Below, piece after piece: positions 1-5,962 of a stretch of DNA of 5,962 nt. Location: assembly GCA_900757695.1 (NCBI GenBank), contig CAAEOU010000168.1, forward strand, positions 1-5,962. Reading direction: 5' to 3'. Position numbers and translations under genes: made by a program. The notes beneath the pieces were generated by a model, which saw only the letters and a list, made by a program, of their open reading frames with translations, was not told where the DNA came from and searched no databases. Within the stretch, counting starts at the first letter, position 1. Each line of letters opens with the position of its first letter. The stretch comes from an uncultured Oscillospiraceae bacterium (GTDB taxonomy: Bacteria > Bacillota_A > Clostridia > Oscillospirales > Oscillospiraceae).

Positions 1-1877
1 AGTCCTTTGACATGACGGATCCGTCTACCCACAACTATTTCAGTCAAATGGCGGAAGAAATCCACTTTTTCGGCGCAAAGCTGCTGGTGGAAGCAAGCAT
101 AGACATGCCGGAGGGGTACAGTCTGACGGGGACAACAGGCCCCTTTACAGGACCGCCTATTGACTACTCTCAGGAAGATCCACTGGTGGATGGCTCCATG
201 CCCGGGGCTAACAGCTTTATGGTTCTTCCTGAAGACATGGATCCGGCAGAGCTGGCAGATATGCCCCTTCCCGGAGCGGGCCCGGCAGCCAAGATGCTTC
301 CGAAGGGAATGATTCCCGAAGTCATTAAAAAATTTGTTAAAAAGATGCGTTTGTACAGGAATCTGGGCTATGACGGCTTTTCAATTCGCCTGGACGGTTG
401 CATGACTCCGATGGAAGGAGAATGCCGCAGGGATGAGTATAATCCCGCCGGAAGTGTAGCAGACAGAACTCGATTCTACCGGGAATGCTTTGCGGCTGTG
501 AAGAAGGCTCTGGGCAGTAATTTCATCATCGAAAATATTATTGCAGGCGAAATGCCCAGAGGTTACAGCGGAAATTCCAAGATCGGCTATTGCTTAGACG
601 AAACCATTGAATATGCACAGATGGTGCAGACAGAAGGCACAGTAGATATTCTGCAGATCCGTGAGAATGATGCCTGTAAGTCCCATGCCAGTGGTTTTAC
701 CTTTACAAAGGGCAAGCACGAAAACATTGCATATTGCGAAGCATTGAAGGCTGCCGGAATTACAATTCCCCTTGCCCCGGTCGGCGGTTATCAGGATCCG
801 GAGGAACTGGAGCAGTATCTGGTTGAAGGCAAGTGCGATATGTTTGCAATGGCCAGAGCATTTATGGCGGACTATCAGTACGGAGAAAAGCTCTATGCTG
901 GCCGCGGCGAAGACATCCGGCCCTGTCTGTGGTGCAACAAGTGCCATGGTGTCCAGCTTCCCGAACCGGAGCCGTGGCTGTGTGTCTGCTCGGTAAATCC
1001 GGAGCACGGTCTCTCTGCAAAAGCCCATCGATTGGTATCCGCTCCAGTCAAGCAAAAAAAGGTTGCTGTAATCGGCGGCGGTGTGGCCGGTATGCAGGCG
1101 GCAATCACTTCTGCGGAGCGGGGACATCAGGTAACGCTGTTTGAGAAAACACAGCAGCTTGGCGGACAGCTTCTCCATTCTGAGAAATATAGTTTCAAGT
1201 GGCCGATTCGTGCATATAAGAACTGGCTGATCCGCAGTCTGGGCCAATTGAATATTGAGGTAAAGCTGGGCACGGAACCATCGCCGGAGGAGATCCGTCA
1301 GCAGGGCTTTGACGCTGTGTTTGCAGCAACCGGTGCTGCTGCGGTACGTCCTCCGATTCCTGGAGCCGAAAACTGCCCCACCTGTGCAGATGTTTATATG
1401 GGTCGTGTCCAGCTCGGCAAGAAGGTTGTGATTGTCGGCGGCTCCGAAACCGGCATGGAAACTGCGATGTATCTGTGCGAAGAAGGACATGATGTTGTTG
1501 TATTGACGCGCCAGAACCGTCTTGCCCATGACGCTTCCGGTCTGCACTATATCACCATGGCATGGCTCAAGCCGCTCAAAAACGGATACGGACTTGAAAC
1601 AAACGCATGGGAGAAATATGACAATCTGAAGGGAATTACAAATGCTTCCACAAAGTCCATTGAAAATGGCACCGTCACCTATGTTGACAGAGATGGATGT
1701 GAAAACAGCATCACCGCTGACAGTGTCGTAATCTGCGGTGGCACTGCCCCGCGGCTGCAGGAAGCAATGGCATACAGCGATGCAGCCGATCGTTTCTTCG
1801 CTGTCGGAGATTGCAATCACGGTGGCAATATTCAGCGTTGTACCCGAGATGCATTTGCTGCAGCGTGCAGCTTGTAA
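1..1877 (+). CDS. Old Yellow Enzyme-type NADH:flavin oxidoreductase with 4Fe-4S and FAD/NAD(P) domains (5' partial)
   Basis: The reading frame is open to the left edge, and the Met at position 12 aligns well inside the barrel (about where HGAK-type strands sit near residue 100 in relatives), so the true start lies outside the window. Numbering from that Met: residues 1-300 are the FMN TIM barrel, with GYDG at 119-122, RRDEY at 139-143 and the phosphate-site segment VGGY...MARAFMAD before residue 290. The 4Fe-4S ligands are C305, C308, C311 and C324 or C326 (followed by SVNP). An FAD Rossmann motif GGGVAG is at 355-360 and a second dinucleotide motif GGSETG at 476-481. The C-terminal VGDC...GNIQRCTRDAFAAA is the usual FAD-contacting end. 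Known relatives (FadH, BaiCD, daidzein reductase, trimethylamine dehydrogenase) use NAD(P)H to reduce activated C=C bonds, or oxidise amines, in the cytoplasm. The usual catalytic loop (HAAHGYL or GSEGYL) is not conserved here, so substrate and even reaction are open. It forms an operon with the flavoprotein gene 24 bases downstream. The family call is firm; the function is inferred. Confidence 0.93.
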   Translation, partial: SFDMTDPSTHNYFSQMAEEIHFFGAKLLVEASIDMPEGYSLTGTTGPFTGPPIDYSQEDPLVDGSMPGANSFMVLPEDMDPAELADMPLPGAGPAAKMLPKGMIPEVIKKFVKKMRLYRNLGYDGFSIRLDGCMTPMEGECRRDEYNPAGSVADRTRFYRECFAAVKKALGSNFIIENIIAGEMPRGYSGNSKIGYCLDETIEYAQMVQTEGTVDILQIRENDACKSHASGFTFTKGKHENIAYCEALKAAGITIPLAPVGGYQDPEELEQYLVEGKCDMFAMARAFMADYQYGEKLYAGRGEDIRPCLWCNKCHGVQLPEPEPWLCVCSVNPEHGLSAKAHRLVSAPVKQKKVAVIGGGVAGMQAAITSAERGHQVTLFEKTQQLGGQLLHSEKYSFKWPIRAYKNWLIRSLGQLNIEVKLGTEPSPEEIRQQGFDAVFAATGAAAVRPPIPGAENCPTCADVYMGRVQLGKKVVIVGGSETGMETAMYLCEEGHDVVVLTRQNRLAHDASGLHYITMAWLKPLKNGYGLETNAWEKYDNLKGITNASTKSIENGTVTYVDRDGCENSITADSVVICGGTAPRLQEAMAYSDAADRFFAVGDCNHGGNIQRCTRDAFAAACSL

Positions 1878-1891
1878 CGTTTGTCGGTTGA

Positions 1892-1898
1892 AAGGTGG
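1892..1898 (+). promoter_or_regulatory. Ribosome binding site of the second flavoprotein gene
   Basis: AAGGTGG lies 3 bases before the ATG at 1902 and 12 before the ATG at 1911. Pairing through AAGG gives about 6 bases to 1902, so 1902 is preferred. The in-frame TTG at 1881 lies before this site and is unlikely to be the start. The dinucleotide motif begins only a few residues after either ATG, as is normal for the family. Confidence 0.6.
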
Positions 1899-1901
1899 AA
1901 A

Positions 1902-3353
1902 ATGAGGACGATGAAAACTGATTTTGTAGTTATTGGCGGCGGAGGTGCCGGGCTGAGTGCTGCGTTGACTGCACACGAAAACGGGGTGTCCAACATTGTT
2001 GTTCTGGAAAAAAGCCCGTTTTGGGGCGGAAATTCCCAAATGGCCGGGGGTCAGATTTTTGCAGTGGAAACTCCGGATCAATACGAAAATGGAACAGTTA
2101 TCACCCGAGATTCGGTATTTCAAGAGACAATGCAATTCCACCACTACAGCCTTATTCAGCCGAAAATCCTGAGAAAATTTCTGGATAACGGTGCAGAAAC
2201 CATAGCATGGCTAGAATCACTGGGGTTTGATTATTTTAATCACGACGGCACCAACTATATGAAAGCCGGTCTGAAGCCCTTCGGAAACTTTAAGATGGTC
2301 ACTGATAAAATGGTGCAGGAACTGAAGAACGGAGGACATACCCTACTGAAAAATGCGAATGTTATTGGGCTCACCCGAAATAACGACGACAGCTGGACAA
2401 TTACCGCCGAAACAACAGAGGGGGAAATTCTGATTCATGCCAAAGCTGTTGCTATTACCACCGGCGGATTTACGGGAAACAATGCACTGATGCAGAAATA
2501 CTTTTCTGGACAGTATCAAAACAATTACTACTTCGACGGCATCCCGATGGATGGAGACGGGATCTCTCTCGCAAAGCAGGCAGGTGCCGATTTGGCTGAA
2601 CAATGTACGCTCATAAAAGAAATCTGTCACAGTTGCGACAGCAACCACGATACGCCCAGCATTGCCGCGCAGCAGCCCGCCTGCTTATGGGTCAATGCTT
2701 ACGGGGAGAGATTCCATGACGAATCCCGGGTACGACTGAGTGAATATGCAAATGCCGTCACAAGACAGCCCGGCAACATGGGCTACGCATTGTTTGACGG
2801 GAATATATTTGAATTCGCCCGTACCTACCACGATTCCACCTTTATGCCGCTATCTGTCTTAGAAGGCGACGGTCACCAAAAGCCGCCTATGGAACTGCCG
2901 GATCTGGAGCAGCAGATGATTCGTGAGGCTCAGCGAAGCGATAAATGGGTCTTTGTCTCCTCTGACTGGGACGGCATTTCCAAATGGATTGGGGCGGATG
3001 CGTCCGTCCTTCGAGCGACGGTTGACGAATACAATGCGGATTGCGATGCCCATCATGACAGAATATTTGCAAAGGATGCAGAGTTTTTGATTCCTCTGCG
3101 AAAACCGCCATTCTATGCAATTCGATTCCAGCCGATGCTGATTGACACAGCCGGTCCCATCGTAATTGATGCCTCTGCACAGGTGTTGGCACCAGACCAT
3201 AAAGCAATTCCGGGCCTCTATTCAGCCGGGGTTATTACCTCCGGTTGGCAGGGTGCAGATTACCATCTGCATGGATGCGCTCTTGGATACGCGGTTACAT
3301 TCGGTCGGCTTGCCGGAAAAACAGCAACAAAGTACCTGCGGTCCCATTGCTAA
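1902..3353 (+). CDS. FAD_binding_2 flavoprotein, fumarate reductase / 3-ketosteroid dehydrogenase superfamily
   Basis: The protein is 483 residues from the ATG at 1902 (480 from 1911), soluble, with no signal peptide, no FMN-binding domain and no haem motif. The N-terminus carries the FAD Rossmann motif GGGGAG at 12-17, then GGNS at 42-45 followed by AGG, typical of this superfamily. VNAYGERFHDE at 264-274 is the conserved VNxxGxRFxxE block, and R278 sits where fumarate reductases carry their proton-donor Arg. The C-terminus has PPFYAI, then GLYSAGVI and TFGRLAG, the FAD-closing elements. The HxTMGG and HGxNRLGG elements that bind fumarate are missing; the second is replaced by GWQGADYHLHGCALG (448-462). 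Y454 and G458 align with the Tyr-x3-Gly of ketosteroid Δ1-dehydrogenases. A C=C reductase or dehydrogenase for a bulky substrate is therefore more likely than a fumarate reductase. The size and the neighbouring Old Yellow Enzyme-type gene also recall tetrahydrodaidzein reductase of equol producers, but that is an analogy only. It is probably co-transcribed with, and may act in the same pathway as, the upstream gene. Confidence 0.93.
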   Translation: MRTMKTDFVVIGGGGAGLSAALTAHENGVSNIVVLEKSPFWGGNSQMAGGQIFAVETPDQYENGTVITRDSVFQETMQFHHYSLIQPKILRKFLDNGAETIAWLESLGFDYFNHDGTNYMKAGLKPFGNFKMVTDKMVQELKNGGHTLLKNANVIGLTRNNDDSWTITAETTEGEILIHAKAVAITTGGFTGNNALMQKYFSGQYQNNYYFDGIPMDGDGISLAKQAGADLAEQCTLIKEICHSCDSNHDTPSIAAQQPACLWVNAYGERFHDESRVRLSEYANAVTRQPGNMGYALFDGNIFEFARTYHDSTFMPLSVLEGDGHQKPPMELPDLEQQMIREAQRSDKWVFVSSDWDGISKWIGADASVLRATVDEYNADCDAHHDRIFAKDAEFLIPLRKPPFYAIRFQPMLIDTAGPIVIDASAQVLAPDHKAIPGLYSAGVITSGWQGADYHLHGCALGYAVTFGRLAGKTATKYLRSHC

Positions 3354-3462
3354 CTTAGCATTTCTCTCTTCCCCTTCATATTTCCTCTGACCCATACCGT
3401 GACCCATTTCCGGAAAAACGTCGTGTCACCAGTTGGACGATTCTCTCAATTTCTATACTTTT

Positions 3463-3507
3463 TCCGCCACAAAACAGGGGTTATTGTGCCGATTAGGCGG
3501 ATTTTTT
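3463..3507 (+). terminator. Possible intrinsic terminator of the flavoenzyme operon
   Basis: TCCGCC at 3463-3468 can pair with GGCGGA at 3496-3501, followed directly by a run of six T at 3502-3507. ACAA (3469-3472) and TTGT (3484-3487) can form an inner helix, leaving an 8-base bulge on the 3' side. The outer helix is GC-rich but the structure is imperfect. It lies 110 bases beyond the stop of the flavoprotein gene, and no better terminator is visible in 3354-3513. Confidence 0.4.
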
Positions 3508-3513
3508 GAATGA

Positions 3514-4083
3514 ATCGCACCAAATGCCCAACAGATCAGCACATGGACGGAAGGAGATTATAAGATCACCGAAATCGAGGAGTACATGGTTCTGCGGGAG
3601 GGTGAGGCAGGGTTCGTGCGGATCCCTGTGGACGGATCTACTAAGATGCCAGATGTCCATATGGATTCCATTGAGCCATATGACTATGAGGGGCTTACCG
3701 AATTTTCCACTGCCTATCTTCCAGGATTTCTGGCGGAGAAATACGATGTTGACCAAAACGAAAGTCAGAAGCGTGCCACAGAGCGTATGGAGGAAAGTCT
3801 TTACGGGCTGCTGGACAACACCATCGAGGGCTATTCCAACCATCGAATTACCGGAAAGCACATTTGCTTTGAAAAGGTTGGTGCGAAATATGCCCTGCTG
3901 CCGGTTTGGATGCTTCACACGAAATGGCAAGACCAGGATTACCTGTTTGCCATGAACGGCCAGACTGGCAAGCTCATTGGAGATTTGCCGGTGTCCAAGG
4001 GCAAATTTGCAGCATGGATGGCGGGAATCTCCCTGCCGCTGATGGCGGTGGCTACCCTGATTATGTATTTTTTGTCGATATAA
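3514..4083 (+). pseudogene. N-terminally truncated TFIIB-type zinc-ribbon membrane protein (YdjG-like), C-terminal half only
   Basis: The frame opens after a TGA at 3511-3513, and family-like sequence begins within a few codons (WTEGDYKITEIEEY), before the first in-frame ATG at 3586. The retained part contains the family's hallmark blocks: PVDGSTKMPD, MDSIEPYDY, STAYLPGFLAEKYDVD, KYALLPVWML, YLFAMNGQTGK and GDLPVSKGKF, then a C-terminal membrane helix (AAWMAGISLPLMAVATLIMY) ending SI. Full-length members run to roughly 350-400 residues and begin with a CxxC...CxxC zinc ribbon. That part and the following region are absent, and I found no trace of them in any frame of 3354-3513. The ATG at 3586 would give a 165-residue protein, but its only nearby purine-rich stretch (GAGGAG, 3 bases away) is poorly spaced. 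An AAGGAGA at 3551-3557 has no start codon suitably placed. A decayed remnant is most likely; a translated tail-anchored fragment is possible. It is directly followed by the TPM gene, its usual partner, so it marks the damaged end of an older operon. Confidence 0.75.
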
Positions 4084-4088
4084 GGAGG
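4082..4088 (+). promoter_or_regulatory. Strong ribosome binding site of the TPM-domain gene
   Basis: AAGGAGG overlaps the stop codon of the upstream remnant and lies 8 bases before the ATG at 4097. This fixes the start and indicates translation coupled to, or in the same transcript as, the upstream reading frame. Confidence 0.85.
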
Positions 4089-4096
4089 CGGCGCAT

Positions 4097-5587
4097 ATGA
4101 AAAACTGGATTTCCAAGCTGACCTTGGCGCTGCTGCTGACACTGACCTTTGCTCTGCCTGCTTTTGCATGGCAGGATCATGGAAACACTTACACCGCCAT
4201 TGATGGACTGGACTCCCAGCGGCTTACCACACAGGGAGAAGTCAGTCTGCCGACTCTGTCCGAGCAATTCTCCATGGGGCTTCATGTGGACATCGTGGAT
4301 GATTTGGAGAATTATAGCATCAGTGACTATGCGGCGCTGTTTTATGACCAGTATGGCTATGGGGTTGGAGATGATCAGGACGGCGCTGTGCTGATGATCT
4401 ATGTGGTGGATCAGGGCGGTACCATCGACTTTATGGACTACTGCATCTATACCCGTGGGAAGGGCTCCGATGCGATGAATTCAGACAATGCGGCGAATCT
4501 TTATGCAGCGTTGGATCTGATTTTACAGGGAACAGGGCGCAGTTATGAGGATGCCGGAGAAGCCTGTGCCAATGCAGTAGATGTCTTCTCCTCCAATATC
4601 GCCCTTCTGATGACGGAGCAAAGTGACCCGTCTCTGCTGACGGGGGACAATGCGGAAACGCTGGAGCCGCAAGGTGAAGCGGAGCACGAGATGGAGCCGC
4701 AGGGAGTGCCGGAGGGGAACGAACCCAATACGGAACCGGATGCAACGTACGCTCCGGAGCCGGAAGAACCGGCAGAAGCACCCCAGACTGCGGTACCGAC
4801 AGAAGGTGTACAGGAGTCTGAATCCGAGTATGCCATGATTTTCGATGAAGCAGGGCTGCTGACGGATCCCCAGCGGCTTCGGCTGGAGAATCAGGCGCAG
4901 AAGATTGCGTCGAAATACGACTGTAATCCCTATGTGCTTACTGTAGACTCTCTGGATGGTGCAGCGCCGCGGGAATTTGCCAAAACATATTATCAGGAGC
5001 ATGCACTGGGGAATGGAGACTATCGAAACGGCATTTTGTTTTTGGTGGCGATGGAGAGCAGGGATTATGTTACCATCACCTATGGCAGAAATCCAAACGA
5101 TACCAGTCAGTATGGTGCGGGAATTTTGGCGTTTACGGACTACGGCATTTCCAAAATGGAGGATGATGTGGTGCCAAGCCTGTCGGAAGGCGAGTACTTT
5201 GCAGCGTTCCAAACCTACCTTGACGATTGCGAGACGTATCTCAACTGCTACAGTCAAGGAAAGGCCTTTGACAGGGGGACACGGCTGCCCGGTGCGCCAC
5301 TGTTTTCTCTCGTGCAAATCTTGATTATTATTTTCGTTCCACTGCTAATTGCACTGATTGTCTGCCTGATTTTTAAGGCGCAGATGAAGACTGCCAGAAA
5401 AGCCACAGGAGCGGGGAACTATCTGGTGGACGGCAGCTTTCAGCTCACCAAAGCCAAAGATGACTATGTCCGCACCACCCGGAGTACAGAAAAAATTGAA
5501 CGGAATAATTCCGGCAGCTCCGGCGGTTCCAGCGGCTCCACCGTGGATTCGGATGGATTTGGAGGCTCCAGCGGAGGAAAGTTCTAG
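4097..5587 (+). CDS. Secreted/membrane TPM-domain protein with two TPM-like domains (YdjH/YgcG-like)
   Basis: The protein is 496 residues. A signal peptide covers residues 1-24, with a basic start, a hydrophobic core and cleavage after LPAFA. The first TPM-like domain is at about 45-175: GLHVDIVDD at 61-69, then DYAALFYDQYGYG from 77 and DGAVLMIYVVD. A Pro/Glu-rich acidic linker follows at about 178-245. The second TPM domain, at about 249-380, is closer to the consensus: FDEAGLLTD, YVLTVDSLDG, NGILFLVAMESRDYVTITYG, FTDYGI and VPSLSEGEYFAAF. A single membrane helix lies at about 404-426, followed by a basic cytoplasmic segment and a Gly/Ser-rich end (GFGGSSGGKF), as is common in this family. 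The topology is thus extracytoplasmic TPM domains anchored in the membrane. TPM domains in characterised proteins have been linked to phosphatase activity and to photosystem II repair; the role of bacterial envelope members is not settled. In Firmicutes such genes sit with zinc-ribbon and often PspA or SPFH genes in envelope-stress loci. Here the zinc-ribbon partner is broken and no SPFH or PspA gene follows. The gene itself looks intact. Confidence 0.92.
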   Translation: MKNWISKLTLALLLTLTFALPAFAWQDHGNTYTAIDGLDSQRLTTQGEVSLPTLSEQFSMGLHVDIVDDLENYSISDYAALFYDQYGYGVGDDQDGAVLMIYVVDQGGTIDFMDYCIYTRGKGSDAMNSDNAANLYAALDLILQGTGRSYEDAGEACANAVDVFSSNIALLMTEQSDPSLLTGDNAETLEPQGEAEHEMEPQGVPEGNEPNTEPDATYAPEPEEPAEAPQTAVPTEGVQESESEYAMIFDEAGLLTDPQRLRLENQAQKIASKYDCNPYVLTVDSLDGAAPREFAKTYYQEHALGNGDYRNGILFLVAMESRDYVTITYGRNPNDTSQYGAGILAFTDYGISKMEDDVVPSLSEGEYFAAFQTYLDDCETYLNCYSQGKAFDRGTRLPGAPLFSLVQILIIIFVPLLIALIVCLIFKAQMKTARKATGAGNYLVDGSFQLTKAKDDYVRTTRSTEKIERNNSGSSGGSSGSTVDSDGFGGSSGGKF

Positions 5588-5752
5588 CGGGCGGCTCATC
5601 TTCTGGAACATGCGTGCTCAGAAGGCTCAGACGGCTTAGACGGTCTGAAAATGCATTGATTTACAGTGTGCTGGGATGCTCGGTTCAGAGCTGGCACTGG
5701 AAACCTGTCTGAGATATATTGTCCATCGGCTGAAATACAAACTGCATAAGGA
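5588..5752. other. Non-coding stretch after the TPM gene
   Basis: I see no supported gene here. The only local structure is three tandem 9-base units resembling TCAGACGGC at 5618-5644. A 43-codon frame from the ATG at 5676 runs through the downstream hairpin and has no clear ribosome binding site or family likeness. It may be a 3' untranslated region of the TPM gene or decayed sequence. Confidence 0.5.
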
Positions 5753-5797
5753 AAAAATGAGATTTGGAAGTCCGGCTGGATCCCAAATCTCATTTTT
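5753..5797. terminator. Strong, probably bidirectional intrinsic terminator
   Basis: Bases 5753-5767 (AAAAATGAGATTTGG) are the exact reverse complement of 5783-5797 (CCAAATCTCATTTTT), giving a 15-bp stem with a 15-base loop. An A run on the left arm and a T run on the right arm mean the structure reads as hairpin plus T tract on either strand. It lies 165 bases after the TPM gene stop and would end its transcript. It would equally serve a gene approaching from the right on the - strand. Confidence 0.8.
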
Positions 5798-5962
5798 GGT
5801 TTGTTAGGGGGTCTTGGAACAGCACTTTACATTGGGAGAACTTACTGTAAGCACTTGGCGAAGCCCGCAGGAAATCATAAGCCCGTTTTGCACTTAGATC
5901 ATCCTTGCGGCGGCGCAGGCAGTCAGCACGCCGTGGCGAATGCCATGGGACGTGGTATCCGG
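5798..5962. other. Unassigned right-edge segment, open in one frame on each strand
   Basis: On the - strand a frame enters from the right edge and stops at 5790-5792, within the terminator stem. It gives 56 codons with a basic, polar C-terminal part (RRRKDDLSAKRAYDFLRASP) ending TNQK. A stop right at a terminator is what a convergent gene end looks like. On the + strand another frame is open from 5750 to the edge and contains the Gly/His-rich stretch HPCGGAGSQHAVANAMGRG, but it has no convincing start or ribosome binding site. I recognise neither, and one must be an antisense shadow. A 7-bp hairpin (5931-5937 with 5942-5948, GAAT loop) and the 11-base palindrome CTTACTGTAAG (5841-5851) also lie here. 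Confidence 0.4.

Noticed and set aside
1881..1901. TTG start for the second flavoprotein, adding seven residues
   Set aside because: It lies before the ribosome binding site at 1892-1898 and the extra residues are not family-like. The ATG at 1902 or 1911 is better placed.
594..2144. A 516-codon open frame on the - strand across the two flavoenzyme genes
   Set aside because: It is antisense to two clear, conserved proteins, its translation has no recognisable motif, and it spans both genes and the gap between them. It is a by-product of codon use on the + strand.
3433..3459. Promoter with TTGGAC and TATACT
   Set aside because: The -10 is good, but the -35 matches poorly, the spacer is only 15 bases, and transcription would begin inside the putative terminator hairpin at 3463. 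Too weak to list as a feature.
3506..3955. A 149-codon + strand frame over the zinc-ribbon remnant
   Set aside because: The conserved blocks of the family are all in the other frame (3514-4083). This frame has only a TTG start and no family likeness.
4523..5317. A 264-codon open frame on the - strand within the TPM gene
   Set aside because: It is antisense to an intact gene with signal peptide and recognisable domains, and shows no coherent domain of its own.
5676..5806. A 43-codon + strand frame through the terminator
   Set aside because: It has no ribosome binding site, runs through the 15-bp hairpin and has no recognisable similarity.
5894..5962. Thiolase-like reading of HPCGGAGSQH in the + strand frame
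   Set aside because: It faintly resembles the thiolase GHPxGASG motif, but the Asn-x-x-Gly-Gly lead-in is absent, the spacing is off and no start is visible. Treated as coincidence.

Overview
The window looks like chromosomal sequence from an anaerobic gut-type Clostridia. An Oscillospiraceae-like host is my guess from the moderate GC content, strong AGGAGG-type ribosome binding sites and the protein families present; nothing in the sequence fixes the species. All supported genes are on the + strand.

Left half (1-3353): two flavoenzyme genes 24 bases apart, read as one operon. The first is cut by the left edge. It is an Old Yellow Enzyme-type TIM-barrel reductase fused to an FAD/NAD(P) module with a 4Fe-4S cysteine cluster (the 2,4-dienoyl-CoA reductase / BaiCD / daidzein reductase / trimethylamine dehydrogenase superfamily). 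The second is a soluble FAD_binding_2 flavoprotein of the fumarate reductase / 3-ketosteroid dehydrogenase superfamily. The fumarate-binding His and Arg signatures are absent, while a Tyr-x3-Gly pattern in the C-terminal cap-facing segment resembles ketosteroid dehydrogenases. Together they suggest a pair of reductases acting on an unsaturated, possibly polycyclic or aromatic, substrate such as a steroid, bile acid or flavonoid. The actual substrate cannot be read from the sequence.

Middle (3354-3513): a non-coding stretch with a plausible terminator. It ends abruptly at a broken gene.

Right half (3514-5587): the C-terminal half of a TFIIB-type zinc-ribbon membrane protein (YdjG-like) that has lost its zinc ribbon and N-terminal half, followed at once by an intact, strongly initiated gene for a secreted/membrane TPM-domain protein (YdjH/YgcG-like) with two TPM-like domains. 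This is a remnant of the envelope-stress-type zinc ribbon-TPM gene pair. Its left end seems to have been deleted, probably when the region next to the flavoenzyme operon was rearranged.

Right end (5588-5962): no recognised gene. It holds a near-perfect 15-bp hairpin flanked by A and T runs, a likely terminator that could work in both directions. Beyond it is about 160 bases that are open in one frame on each strand, and I could not assign either frame to a family.
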